Part shown: positions 8,641 to 18,171 of the stretch, in pieces
Layout: the number at the start of each line of letters is the position of its first letter
Numbering within the stretch: position 1 is the stretch's first letter
DNA from: Diaphorobacter aerolatus
Lineage (GTDB): Bacteria > Pseudomonadota > Gammaproteobacteria > Burkholderiales > Burkholderiaceae_C
Length of the DNA: 64,000 bases
Reading direction: 5' to 3'
Assembly: GCF_014489535.1 (NCBI RefSeq)
Contig: NZ_CP060783.1
Span: 2,046,001-2,110,000 of the forward strand
Program-made: the position numbers and the translations under genes
The notes under the pieces: generated by a model
The model's database searches: none
The model's input: only the letters and a program-made list of their open reading frames with translations
Told to the model about the DNA's origin: nothing

Positions 8641-10169
8641 TTACGGATTGAGCCACTGCTTAAGCTTGGCCTTGTACGGCGTGTCGAAGCGGCCATACCA
8701 GTCCTTGCCATTCAGGTTCGAACAGTTGGCCAGGCCGCCGTACAACGTGCCGGTCACATAACGTGTGGAGCCGATGGTGTAGAGCAGGGACGATCCGCTG
8801 CTGCCTCCCTCGGTCGTGCCCTGCGTCCAGTTCACGGAATAGAAACCAGCCGAGGAATCGGTGGCATCGGCGCATATTCCATTCGCGCAATTCCCAAACC
8901 CCTTGATCGTGCCGATGCTGAGCTTCTGCATGTCACCGTTGGGGTGGTGGACTCCCGCAATGCCCGCGCCGCCGGGAACCGCGTTGCCAAAATAGCTGCC
9001 CGCGTACACCACTCCTGCTGGGGCTTCTCATTGAGCTGCAGGAAGGAGGTGTCCGTGCTGGCGGTGGCATAGAGCAGTGTCGCGCCCTTGGTCAGTTGCC
9101 GAACGCCCGACGATGACGTACCCGAATTGCACGCCGTCGAGGTGTAAAACCAGGCCGTAACCAGCGTGGACGCTGCGGCCTGCGTGGAAATGCAGTGATT
9201 GGCGGTCAGGAAATACGGCGTTCCACTGGACTTCGCATCGTTGATCAGCGTGCCTGTGCAGTAGTACCCTTTCCGGTCGCTCACGTATTCCATGCTCGCA
9301 ACGGCCCGGCCCTGGTTCAGATAGTCCGGCTGGCACATCACGTCGATATTGCAACTGCCCGACGATGCTTTTTCGGCGACGGCCTGCTGCAATTGATCGG
9401 CGCTGTAGACATTGTGCGAAAGATGCGGCACCGCGATCTGCACCTGCGAGGCGTCGGCATTGGCTCCGATCTCGACCTCCAGAATCGTAGCGGAACTACC
9501 GAAAGAGGGACTCCAGTAGGTGCGTGCTTCGGTTTCGTCGGAGCCGCTGCGCAGCAGCTGATCCGCCTGCGCCTGCAGTTCCGCCGCACTCATTTGCACG
9601 GCATCGCCTCCGGGCGTGCCGTAGAAGCGGAGCACGGCATCGCGGGGCAGCTTCTGCACCAGCACGCCGAGCCGCACGCCCTGCGCGCTCGGTGATTCGA
9701 ATTCAATGGCTGCCACGCGAGAACCGTCGGACAAGGACTTCCATTTCAGCAACGCCGAAGTGGCGGGCACCGAGGCCGTGGCGGCCACGTCGCGCCCCAC
9801 ACCGATCTGCATCGGCGTGCCGGGCGGCGCATCCACCGCCGCAGCGAGCGTGCTCCGCTTGAGCGCCGCCGCCGGTGACGCGAGCGAGACCCTGGCAATT
9901 CCCGCCTCCGATGCCAGACCGCGCACGGTGTTTTCGGGCTGGGCTGAAACTGCGGCGCTCTTGGCAACCACCGTGTCGTAAGGCTCGATCCGTTCGGCCA
10001 GATTCGGCTGAGACGGCGTTGTCGTACCCCCGCCCGTGCCGGGCGTCGTGCCGCCGCTGCCACCGTCGTTGCCATTGCTGTTACTGCTGCTGCCGCTTCC
10101 GCCGCCGCAGCCTGCAACGACCAGCGCCACACTGCCAACTAACCACCATGCCTTGGACTGTTTGCTCAT
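8641..10169 (-). CDS. Lysyl-endopeptidase-like trypsin-fold serine protease, lipoprotein (one frameshift near 9010)
   Basis: This is a secreted S1-fold protease, about 509 aa when repaired. The start is MSKQSKAWWL, behind a GAGGAG ribosome site, and a lipobox (VVAGC) is followed by a Ser/Gly/Asn/Thr linker. The catalytic part resembles Achromobacter protease I: GSCNIDVMC, His in FLTANHCI, Asp in ASTDTSFLQL, the AGVHHPNGD strand, and Ser in GGSSGSSLL. The frame breaks between LNEKPQQEW and YAGSYFGN at a CC pair (9009-9010, GG on the coding strand); one added G gives EWVYAGSYF and the TAA at 8641. The chain ends right after the protease domain. Lys specificity is inferred only from family resemblance. 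Confidence 0.85.
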
Positions 10170-10308
10170 TACCTGCTCCTCTTGATTCGCTCGAAATTCA
10201 AGCAAATCATAGGACAGAAAATCGCGAACCCATGCGGCGCATCAGTATCAAATGTTCAACGAAGTCTTCGCTCCGAGTGTTCGCTCGTGCTTCTTTTTGC
10301 CTGTCTAT

Positions 10309-10884
10309 CTATTTGGCCAACGCCTTGAGCGCCATCTTGATGCCGTCGCTCACACCAATGGCGGCGGGCAATGCCTTGAGCGCGAGCGCGGCTTCCTTGT
10401 CGTTGTAGCCCAGCGCCAGCAGCGCCTGGAGAATGTCGGCCTGCGCATCGTTCACGGCGTGAGCCTTGACGCCGCCGATGTCGGCACCGAGCTTGCCCTT
10501 GAGTTCCAGCAGCAGCCGCTCGGCGGTCTTCTTGCCGATACCGGGCACCTTCACGAGTCGCCCCGCCTCCTGCAGCGACACCGCCTGCGCGAGATCCGCG
10601 ACGCCCATGCCCGAGAGAATCGACAGCGCGGTGCGCGGGCCGACCCCCGAGATCTTGATCAGCTCGCGAAACGTCTGGCGCTCCTGCGTCGATCCAAAGC
10701 CGTAGAGCAACTGCGCATCCTCGCGCACGATGAACTGGGTGAGCAGCGCCACGCGCTCGCCCACTGCGGGCAGGTTGTAGAAGGTGCTCATGGGCACCTG
10801 CACCTCGTAGCCCACGCCGTTGCAGTCCAAGAGAACCTCGGGAGGATTTTTCTCCAGCAGCGTGCCGGTCAATTTGCCGATCAT
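10309..10884 (-). CDS. ruvA: Holliday junction branch migration complex subunit RuvA
   Basis: This is the 191-aa RuvA, which binds four-way junctions as a tetramer and loads the RuvB motor. The start is [12 protein letters not shown], with AAGGA about 10 nt upstream; an earlier in-frame ATG adds 26 non-conserved residues. The OB-fold N-terminus (DCNGVGYEV) is followed by the helix-hairpin-helix motifs [10 protein letters not shown] and [13 protein letters not shown], then a linker and the RuvB-binding third domain ending KMALKALAK. The length is close to E. coli RuvA (203 aa). ruvB and ruvC are not adjacent in this window. Confidence 0.95.
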   Translation of the reverse strand: MIGKLTGTLLEKNPPEVLLDCNGVGYEVQVPMSTFYNLPAVGERVALLTQFIVREDAQLLYGFGSTQERQTFRELIKISGVGPRTALSILSGMGVADLAQAVSLQEAGRLVKVPGIGKKTAERLLLELKGKLGADIGGVKAHAVNDAQADILQALLALGYNDKEAALALKALPAAIGVSDGIKMALKALAK

Positions 10885-11081
10885 GAATTGAGTTCCTTCG
10901 CCGCCCAAACGCAGCATGACAGTCGAAATTATCGACGCGATCGAGGCGCGTGCGGACGCCACACAAACGCGCAGAGTGGTCGCGCGTAGGCGCGTGATTC
11001 ATCAATCATCGATCACAACTCCATAGAACCCACTAACGATGAAATAATTCTTCGATCTGGAGCCAATATTTGGGAGTTTCG
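10885..11081. other. Divergent intergenic region ruvA / acyltransferase
   Basis: About 200 bp lie between the divergent starts of ruvA and the HlyC-like gene. The left half remains GC-rich and the right half (10985-11070) becomes AT-richer, which suits a promoter for the rightward gene. I see no convincing -35/-10 pair and no small gene. Confidence 0.4.
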
Positions 11082-11567
11082 ATGCTTGTTGATGGTATTC
11101 GTGTGATCGCCCCTGGCCGCTATCCGGAGGACGAATGGAGCGAGGCAGAGGTATTGGGTGGATTCATCTGGTTATGGAATCAACACGCCTACTATCGACA
11201 GGGCTCGGTGGAGTCTGCGGTTGAGGTACTGATGCCCATCATCAACTCTCGCAATTTCTGCTTTTTTGTCAGAAATCAGCAGCCCCTGGGCTATGTGAAC
11301 TGGGCATATTTGAGTGAGCAGGACGAGCAGGCGTATGCGCACAAGGCAAAGCCCTACACCTATTTCACCGACCGCCAGTACGACGCCGGTACTCCGGTGC
11401 GGTTGTGGATGCTGTCGTGGTTCTTCCCTGTGGGAGGCAGTCAGATCGCAAAACGCCTTTTGAGACGCCATGTGCTCAAGAACGAGCGGGTTCATTTTCT
11501 GTACCACAAGTCGGCCCCCGGAACGGTGACGACCAAGTTCTTCACAGGATTGAGTGGAGACGCTTGA
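11082..11567 (+). CDS. HlyC/RtxC-like toxin-activating lysine acyltransferase homologue, orphan
   Basis: This is a 161-aa protein of the RTX-toxin acyltransferase family, whose known members transfer a fatty acyl group from acyl-ACP to lysines of an RTX protoxin. The start is the ATG of MLVDGIRVIAPG with GGGAG upstream; a TTG 12 bp earlier is less likely. Family landmarks are LGGFIWLWNQ, a central PLGYVNWAYLSEQDEQAY block matching the HlyC SWANLS region, and WFFPVGG matching WIAPFGD. By my alignment from memory, the catalytic Asp (in FIDW) is replaced by Ser (MLSW) and the catalytic His position holds Tyr, with a His three residues earlier. No RTX toxin gene is in the window. It may be inactive or act on another target. 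Confidence 0.75.
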   Translation: MLVDGIRVIAPGRYPEDEWSEAEVLGGFIWLWNQHAYYRQGSVESAVEVLMPIINSRNFCFFVRNQQPLGYVNWAYLSEQDEQAYAHKAKPYTYFTDRQYDAGTPVRLWMLSWFFPVGGSQIAKRLLRRHVLKNERVHFLYHKSAPGTVTTKFFTGLSGDA

Positions 11568-11610
11568 GAGACACCTGCGCGGCCTAAGGGCCTGAAGCGT
11601 GGGGATCACG

Positions 11611-11650
11611 AAAAAAGCCACGCTGGTGTTCGACGCCAGCGTGGCTTTGA
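11611..11650. terminator. Bidirectional Rho-independent terminator between acyltransferase and surface-protein gene
   Basis: An AGCCACGCTGG stem, a nine-base loop (TGTTCGACG) and CCAGCGTGGCT form a perfect 11-bp hairpin. It is flanked by AAAAAA on the left, which gives a T6 tail for leftward transcription, and by a weaker TTGAGTTT on the right. It ends the leftward surface-protein gene and probably also the rightward acyltransferase gene. Confidence 0.85.
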
Positions 11651-11667
11651 GTTTGCGCGCGATGCGG

Positions 11668-14364
11668 TTACTTCCCGGTTCGTCGTTCGCTTCGCTGGCG
11701 CCGGAACGCGGCCAGGCCGATCAGCGCAGCCAGGCCACCCAGAGCCAATGGTGAGTCGACCGGAACCGCCGCGACCGTGCCCGGATCCTTCTTGTTCAGC
11801 TTGTTGGTGATCGTCGCCGTGGCGGTCTGGCCTTCGGCAATCGTGCCAGGCTGAACGTAGGTAGGCGTTGCCCATTCCATGCCCGTGGGCGCTGTCGGCA
11901 GGGTTTCGGTAACGGTGCACGCGCTGCCCGCCTGGACGGTGATCGGCGCAGCGACGCCTTGGTTGGCGCTCACCGCGAGGCTGCCGTTCGTGTTGAATAC
12001 AGGATTGGTGCACGACACGCTGAAATCGATGCTACCGCTGTATGCGGGCGCGTCCGCATCCACCTGCACCGTCTTCGTCACTTGAAGCTGGCCGGTCTTG
12101 ATTCCATCCTTGAGCAAGGTGTTGACGATGGCCAGCGACTGCGCGCCACCGGACGGCATGGGCGCACCTGCCGGAGGAAGCGTGGCCGCGCCCCAGTGGT
12201 AGCCCCCGGGCGACGCGGGCAGCGCGCCCTCGGTCACGGAGCAAATGCTGCCCGAAGCCACGGTGATGGGAGCGGCACTTCCCAGATTGCCGGTGACCGT
12301 GATCGTGCCAGCCTGGCTGAAGCTGGGCGTGGTGCAGTTGAGCGTGAATGGAATGTTGCCGCTGAAGGCCGGCGCATCGGCTGGTGCATCCACACGCTTG
12401 GTCACCGTCACGGTGCCAGTGGCGGCCTGCGATTGCAGGTACCAGTCGTTGCCGACCTTCGCCAGCTTGTATGCATAGCTACCCTGGGTGACCGTCCCGC
12501 CGTCGAGCGTGAAGACCGCGTTGGAGTTGCCCGTCACCTGCACCACCAGAATGCCCTTGCCGTCGCCGGTCGTCGTGGTGTCGGCGCCGGGACATGCCGG
12601 ATCGGCGAATGGCGTCACCTTGAGCACGGTAGTGCCGCTCGTATCGCCGTTCACCACCAGCCTGTCGGAGGCCGCGCCGCTGCCCGCCAGGCAGGTGTCG
12701 ACGGCGAGCGCCGCACCGTTGCTGCCGCTGTAGCTCGGACGCATGGTCAGCACGTCGTCAGGGGCACCATCCACCAGATTGGTGGTGGACGCGTCCGAGG
12801 TCACGGGGCCGTTCATCACGAACGCCGCCGCGCCTGGCTTGAAGGCGTTGAGCGTGGAGGCCGCTTTCATGTCGACGCTGGTGTAGCTGGCGGTTTTGTC
12901 GCCGTTGCTCTTCTCGACCAGATTCCACGTCGAGGCGTTGTTCAGATCGATGTCCAGCGTTGATGTGGCATAGGCCTTGTTGGTCAGCCCTGTCGCGATG
13001 CTCTTGTTGTCCAGAGTGAACTGCACCGAACTTGCCGTCGTCGCCGCGCGGTACTTGATGATGTCGATCAGATAGCCGTTGCTCGCAGCGGTGAGGTTGG
13101 AGGCGCGGTCGAAAAGGATCTGCACACCCTGTTGCCCACTATCCACCAGCACGAGCGGTGCCGTGGTCGACTGGGTCTTGACCGTGGCCTTTGCAAACAG
13201 CGCCTGAATATTGGTTGAATCCGTATTGCTGCCCCAGTCGTCGATGCCTATCGCCAGCGCCGACCGGCTAGCGTTGATCTCCGCAGAACTGTTGGCACCA
13301 TTTGCCAGCAATTGCGAGCCGCTGACCGCCATCTTGATCGCCGGGCTCATATAGGGCTGGCTCCCACCAAGAGTCGCACCCATGTCGATCGTCAGCGCGC
13401 CGCTGGACACCACCAGTCCCTTGCCGCTACCGATGGCCCGGGTCTTGCCGATTTTGATGGCGCTGCTGTCAGCGACCGCGCCGCTCTGCACCAGCGTGAT
13501 ATTGCTGTCATTGAGCACGGCCTGCGAAACCGCCTCGCCACTCGCACCTGAAGCGGATCCCGACACATAGATGCCTTCGATGCGGGATCCGGTCATCGTC
13601 ATATTGAGCGTGCCCTTGACCTCGATCTTGCCCGAACTGCCGTTGCCCGCGTCCTGATTTGCACCCTGAATGGCTCGCAGGCCCGAGTTCAGAATCGGAA
13701 GGACCTTCCCCCGGACGAGTTCTGGTTCAGCGTCAGGTTGTCCAGGGTGACCGTCGTGAACGTTCCATTGAGAGCGGTGTTACCCGTGCCGCCTTCGCCC
13801 GAGATCACGGCCGATCCGGCGAGAATCCCATAGATGGCTGCGCCCCCGTACTATTGCCGCCGCCGTAGGTCATGACCGCCTTGATGTTGGCGTCGGCCGT
13901 GGTGATGTTCACGCCGCTGTGGCTGCCGATAGACGTCGTGTTGTCCGTAGTGGATGTGTCGAACGTGAGATTTCCCGTCTGGATGGAGGCCGCTGGCCCG
14001 AGCGCATACTGATTGCCGATGCCGCCATAGCCGCCGTTGACATAGGCTTTCACGTTGGCGTTGCCGACCGTCAGTGGCCCTCGCAGATTGGAGCGCGTGA
14101 GCACGTAAAAGCCGGCCGTGGGGCTTTGCACCAGTTGCCCACTGGTCGCCGGGATGACCGTGCAGCCAGCCGACGGCTGCGGGCCGTCGCCCGCCATATA
14201 CGAGCCATCCGCCGCTTGCGGGCAATTCTGTGCAGAGGCGCCGAACACGGCACCCACCAGCACGGCGCCCACCACCGTTTGCTTACCGGCGCGTCGGGTG
14301 ATTTCCGAGCACGCCACCCAGGCCCCAGCGCCGCGTTCCACTTGCTGGTATAGGTCTTGTTCAT
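11668..14364 (-). CDS. Large surface protein with ESPR-like signal, beta-helix-like body, two DUF5979-like repeats and C-terminal sorting tail (three frameshifts)
   Basis: This is an exported surface protein, about 899 aa when repaired. The start MNKTYTSKWNAALGAW resembles the extended signal peptide region (ESPR) of autotransporters and is followed by a hydrophobic segment ending FGASAQ. The body is Asn/Thr/Ser/Gly-rich, probably a beta-helix. Two ~100-aa repeats follow (TVTKRVDAPADAPAFSG... and QVTKTVQVDADAPAYSG...), each with a pair of Cys and resembling DUF5979-type stalk domains. The C-terminus is VPVDSPLALGG, a hydrophobic helix and FRRQRSERR, a tripartite sorting-signal layout. No beta-barrel is present. 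The frame breaks at three C runs on the plus strand (14323-14326, 13843-13847, 13708-13712), each repaired by one base. Confidence 0.78.
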
Positions 14365-14718
14365 GCGTTATCCTTGATAGGTCATCTGCCGGGAGATCCT
14401 CTGCGCGGCTTGACCGACAGGCGGTCAGTGCGGGTCGCACGCGCGGTTCACTCAACTCCCCGCATATGTAAATTGATCCACGATGGATGATCGTTTAATT
14501 CTATGCGAGCTAATTACGTCTCGCTATCGCATTTGACTCATTGACAGTATGTGAACATGATTTAGCTCAAATGGATTGACCGATGGCATCAGGCCCGTCT
14601 GTGTTTTTCAGTTCAAGGATGACCGGAGCAACGTCGGTGCTCTCGAAGCACTCGAATCAAAACTGCCTATCATGTGACCCATTGCCGCAATTGGCGGTGC
14701 CCTTCAGAGAATTGCCGC
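14365..14718. other. Intergenic region, surface-protein and phoH upstream sequences
   Basis: About 350 bp separate the divergent surface-protein and phoH starts. Bases 14460-14580 are clearly AT-richer than the surroundings and probably hold the promoters, but I cannot name a specific -35/-10 pair. No gene or stable hairpin is evident. Confidence 0.4.
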
Positions 14719-15672
14719 GTGATCCTGCGACACACATTCACTCCTCTCAACAACACCCGGTTGGGCCACCTTTGCGGCCCGGCGGACGTGCATCTGCGGA
14801 CCATTGAAAATGCGCTCGCCGTCAAGATCGCGCATCGGCACGAACAGTTCAAGGTCGACGGTCCCAAGGCCAAGGTCACGCAGGCGATGGAACTGCTGCA
14901 GGCTCTCTACGAGATGGCCGAGCGACCGATCAAGGAAGAAAAGCTGCAGCTCATGCTCGCCGGCGACAGCAAGATGCTTGAGCACGACGCCGAAGGCGCG
15001 ATCACGTTGAACACGCGCCGCGCCGACCTGCGCGCGCGCACACCGACACAGACCACCTATCTCGAAAACATCGCATCACACGACATCACTTTCGGCATCG
15101 GCCCGGCGGGCACCGGCAAGACCTATCTTGCGGTCGCATGCGCGGTCGATGCGCTCGAGCGCAGCAACGTGCAGCGGATTGTGCTCACGCGTCCGGCGGT
15201 CGAAGCGGGTGAGCGTCTGGGCTTTCTGCCCGGCGATCTCACGCAGAAGGTCGACCCCTACCTGCGCCCGTTGTATGACGCGCTCTACGACCTGATGGGC
15301 TTTGACAAGGTGCAGAAGGCCTTCGAGCGCAACCAGCTCGAGATCGCGCCGCTGGCCTTCATGCGCGGGCGCACGTTGAACAATGCGTTCGTGATACTCG
15401 ACGAAGCACAGAACACCACGCCCGAACAGATGAAGATGTTCCTCACGCGCATCGGCTTTGGCGCCAAGGCCGTCGTGACCGGCGACGTGAGCCAGATCGA
15501 CCTGCCCAAGGGTTCGCTCAGCGGTCTGATCGATGCCGAGCGCGTGCTCAAGCGGGTCAAGGGCATTGCGATCTCGCGTTTTACGACCGCCGACGTGGTG
15601 CGTCATCCGCTGGTCGCGCGCATCGTCGATGCATACGATGCCCAGAGCAAGACCCGAAGCCCTCGGGCTTGA
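14719..15672 (+). CDS. ybeZ: PhoH family protein (YbeZ-like ATPase)
   Basis: This is a cytosolic PhoH-like P-loop ATPase, about 317 aa, typically partnered with YbeY in rRNA maturation and RNA quality control. The Walker A motif is [11 protein letters not shown] near residue 125 and Walker B is [10 protein letters not shown] near residue 220, followed by the PhoH signature [14 protein letters not shown] and [16 protein letters not shown] at the C-terminus. The GTG at 14719 (V-I-L-R-H-T-F-T-P) is chosen because conservation seems to begin there; the frame stays open 45 bp further upstream. ybeY follows within 20 bp. Confidence 0.92.
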   Translation: MILRHTFTPLNNTRLGHLCGPADVHLRTIENALAVKIAHRHEQFKVDGPKAKVTQAMELLQALYEMAERPIKEEKLQLMLAGDSKMLEHDAEGAITLNTRRADLRARTPTQTTYLENIASHDITFGIGPAGTGKTYLAVACAVDALERSNVQRIVLTRPAVEAGERLGFLPGDLTQKVDPYLRPLYDALYDLMGFDKVQKAFERNQLEIAPLAFMRGRTLNNAFVILDEAQNTTPEQMKMFLTRIGFGAKAVVTGDVSQIDLPKGSLSGLIDAERVLKRVKGIAISRFTTADVVRHPLVARIVDAYDAQSKTRSPRA

Positions 15673-15691
15673 AAAGCAGGTCACGCCGGTC

Positions 15692-16153
15692 ATGCCGCCT
15701 CTGAACCAACTCTCGCTGTCGCTGCAGTTCGCGAAATTCGACGGCGCCGCCGAGCACCGCGCCGTGCTCTCGCGCAGCAAGGTCACGCGCTGGATTCGCC
15801 ATGCGCTGGCCGTCGATGCCGAAATCACGGTGCGCATCGTCGGTGCCGAAGAAGGTCGGCAGCTCAACCGTGAATTCCGCAAGAAGGACTATGCGACCAA
15901 CGTGCTGACCTTCGACTATCAGCAGGAGCCCGAGGTGATGGCCGATCTCGTGCTGTGCGCGCCCGTGGTCGAGCGCGAGGCCCGCGAGCAGAACAAGTCG
16001 CTACAGGAGCACTATGCGCATCTGCTGGTGCATGGCACGCTGCACGCGCAAGGCTGGGACCATGAGACCAGCACCGAGGACGCCGAGGAAATGGAAGCCT
16101 ACGAAACCGCGATCATGCAGGAGCTTGGCTTCGAAGATCCGTATTCACGCTAG
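15692..16153 (+). CDS. ybeY: Endoribonuclease / rRNA maturation factor YbeY
   Basis: This is the 153-aa YbeY metalloprotein, involved in 16S rRNA 3' maturation and 70S quality control. The zinc motif is clear: [12 protein letters not shown] supplies the three metal-binding histidines. The upstream [16 protein letters not shown] is the family hallmark. The start is the ATG of [11 protein letters not shown], 19 bp after the phoH stop. The phoH-ybeY order is the standard one; the usual downstream CorC-type gene is replaced here by a TauE/SafE permease. Confidence 0.95.
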   Translation: MPPLNQLSLSLQFAKFDGAAEHRAVLSRSKVTRWIRHALAVDAEITVRIVGAEEGRQLNREFRKKDYATNVLTFDYQQEPEVMADLVLCAPVVEREAREQNKSLQEHYAHLLVHGTLHAQGWDHETSTEDAEEMEAYETAIMQELGFEDPYSR

Positions 16154-16160
16154 CACCGGC

Positions 16161-16930
16161 ATGGAAATGATTTCTCTCACTCATTGGGGACTGCTTCTGG
16201 CGGCCGCCTTTGTTGCCGGTGCGCTGAATTCGGTTGCCGGAGGCGGCAGTTTCCTAACCTTGCCCGCGCTGGTTTTTACCGGCGTTCCACCCGTGATCGC
16301 CAATGCCACGGGCACCGTCGCATTGCTGCCGGGGTACGTCGCGGGCGCATGGGGATTTCGCGAGGACATGGCACCACCGCCCGGTCTCACGATGCGCACG
16401 GTGGTCATCACCGCGCTGGTCGGCGGCATGCTCGGAGCCGCGCTGCTGCTGGTCACGCCCGACGCGGTGTTCCGCAAGGTCGTGCCATGGCTGCTGCTCG
16501 CGGCCACCGCGATGTTCGCCTTCGGCCCGCAAATCCGCGCCTGGGCCGCGAAGGAGTCGCACCCGGATCAACCGGCATCGCCCGTCAAGGGAATGCTCGG
16601 CATGCTCGCGGTGGCCATCTATGGCGGTTATTTCAACGGCGGCCTGGGCATTCTGTTGCTGGCCCTGTTCGGGCTGCTCGGGCAGACACAGCTCAATGCC
16701 ATGAACGGCATGAAGAATCTGGTCTCGGCGCTGCTGACGGCAATTGCCGTGGCAATCTATGCGATTGGCGGCGTGGTGCAGTGGAAGCAGGCACTGGTGA
16801 TGATGCTGGCCGCCACGCTCGGCGGGTATATCGGGGCGCGGGTGGCGCGGAAGTTGCCAGCGGCGGGGGTGCGGTGGGGATTGTGGCTACGGGTTTGGTG
16901 ATGGCAGGGGTGTTCTTTTGGAGGGGCTGA
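16161..16930 (+). CDS. Sulfite exporter TauE/SafE family permease (one frameshift near the 3' end)
   Basis: This is an inner-membrane transporter of the TauE/SafE (DUF81) family, about 256 aa when repaired, with 7-8 predicted hydrophobic segments. The N-terminal repeat carries the family hallmark GALNSVAGGGSFLTLPAL and the second half carries GGYFNGGLGILLLALFGLLG with LNAMNGMKNLVSALL. The start is the ATG of MEMISLTHWG, 7 bp after the ybeY stop. At a run of four G (16876-16879) the frame shifts; one added G restores a last helix reading GIVATGLVMAGVFFWRG and a TGA at 16928-16930. The substrate (sulfite, sulfoacetate or another organosulfonate) is not determinable. Confidence 0.88.
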
Positions 16931-17012
16931 TCGCTCCCTCATCCTCCTCTACCCCTTGATTTGATGGTCTTCTATTGGCCGGTGCTGGCGATTCTGTTGT
17001 GGGAGCCGGGAC

Positions 17013-17054
17013 TGCCCCGGCGGGGCAATCACTTTTTGCTGGCGCGCAAAAAGT
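17013..17054. repeat. Two inverted repeats between convergent TauE/SafE and LysR genes
   Basis: TGCCCCG-G-CGGGGCA (17013-17027) is followed by ACTTTTTGC-TGGCGC-GCAAAAAGT (17031-17054). They lie in the convergent gap between the permease and the LysR gene. The second hairpin contains T and A runs inside its stem and could act as a weak bidirectional terminator. It resembles short dispersed intergenic repeats, but copy number cannot be checked here. Confidence 0.4.
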
Positions 17055-17153
17055 ATTCAAAAAAGCGCTTTGAAGGCACGCGGTGGAATGCGGGGAAGTG
17101 GGTTCTGCACTTCGCGTTGCTCGTGCCTTGACTTGGCACGGACTGCGCCTGTT

Positions 17154-18059
17154 TCATTTTTTCTTGTCGTCGGTCGTCGCTTGTACGCACTCCTTGACCG
17201 TGTCGATCAATGCGGTCAGCAGCACGCGGTCATCGTTTTTGCGCCAGGCCATGATCGCGGGGGTGAGCATTTTCACGCCTCTGAGGGGCAGGAAACGCAC
17301 GCCGTTGATGCCCGCCCTGGCCATGCAGGCGGGCACGAGTGCGACGCCGCAGCCGGTCGATACCAGGGCCACCACGGTGAGCCACTGGCGTGCGGCGTGG
17401 CTGGTGCGGGGGTGGATTCCGGCCTGGTGCATGCAGGCGATCACGTTGTCGTAGTTCGCCGGTGACACGTCGCGAGCGAACATCACGAAGTCTTCGCGGG
17501 CGATCTGGGTGAGGTCGATGTCCTTGTTTTCCGCGAGCGGGTGGTTCTGCGGCAGGCATGCGACCAGCACTTCGGATTCGAGGGTCACCAGCGCCAGGTC
17601 TTCGGGTGGAAAGCCGATGTTGAGAAAGCCCACGTCGATGTCGCCCGAGGCGAGCGCGCGCAGTTGTTCGCCGGTGGACATCTCGTGCATGCACAGCTCG
17701 ACATGGGGCCTGCGCGCCTCGAAGGCCTTGCAGTATTGCGGCACGTTGCGATAGACCATCGATCCCGTGATCCCCACGTCGAGCCGTCCCTCCGTGCCCT
17801 GCGCGACGCTGCGCACCACGTCGGCGGCGCGCTGAAGTTGAGCGACGACCTTGCGCGCCTCGAGCAGAAACGCCTCGCCCGCAGGCGTCAGGCTCACGTG
17901 CTTGGCGTCGCGTTTGACGAGCAGCACACCGAGGTCTTGCTCCAGCGTCTTGAGTGCGGTGGAGAGCGGGGGTTGCGTGATGCACAGGCGCTGCGCCGCG
18001 CGACCGAAATGGCGTTCTTCGGCGAGCACGATGAAATAGCGGAGCAGATGGGTTTTCAT
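17154..18059 (-). CDS. LysR-family transcriptional regulator
   Basis: This is a LysR-type regulator, about 301 aa. The N-terminal winged helix-turn-helix is clear (FGRAAQRLCITQPPLSTALKTLEQDLGV), followed by a periplasmic-binding-like effector domain (GRLDVGITGSMVYRN, then DIDVGFLNIGFPPEDLALV). The start MKTHLLRYFIVLAEE is preferred because it places the helix-turn-helix at the family position; an in-frame ATG 18 bp upstream is possible. It lies downstream of, and in the same direction as, the acyl-CoA dehydrogenase operon instead of diverging from it. It probably controls that operon in response to a pathway acid or CoA ester, which is inference. Confidence 0.9.
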   Translation of the reverse strand: MKTHLLRYFIVLAEERHFGRAAQRLCITQPPLSTALKTLEQDLGVLLVKRDAKHVSLTPAGEAFLLEARKVVAQLQRAADVVRSVAQGTEGRLDVGITGSMVYRNVPQYCKAFEARRPHVELCMHEMSTGEQLRALASGDIDVGFLNIGFPPEDLALVTLESEVLVACLPQNHPLAENKDIDLTQIAREDFVMFARDVSPANYDNVIACMHQAGIHPRTSHAARQWLTVVALVSTGCGVALVPACMARAGINGVRFLPLRGVKMLTPAIMAWRKNDDRVLLTALIDTVKECVQATTDDKKK

Positions 18060-18171
18060 GAACGCGATATCTTGCATCCATCCGCCGGTCTTGCGTGCGT
18101 CGAGCCAACTGGCGTTTTCCCGGACGTTCAACTGGACTCCCTCTTTCTCTCTCTCGCTGCCGGATATTTCT

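Noticed and set aside
11668..14364. Frame breaks in G runs as phase-variation switches of the surface protein
   Set aside because: The runs are only 4-5 bases long, occur three times in one gene, and identical minus-one breaks affect housekeeping-type genes such as the rRNA pseudouridine synthase and CFA synthase.
17134..17152. TGGCAC...TGCG resembling a sigma-54 promoter
   Set aside because: The -12 element and spacing do not match, and it lies just downstream of the convergent LysR stop, pointing into no gene.
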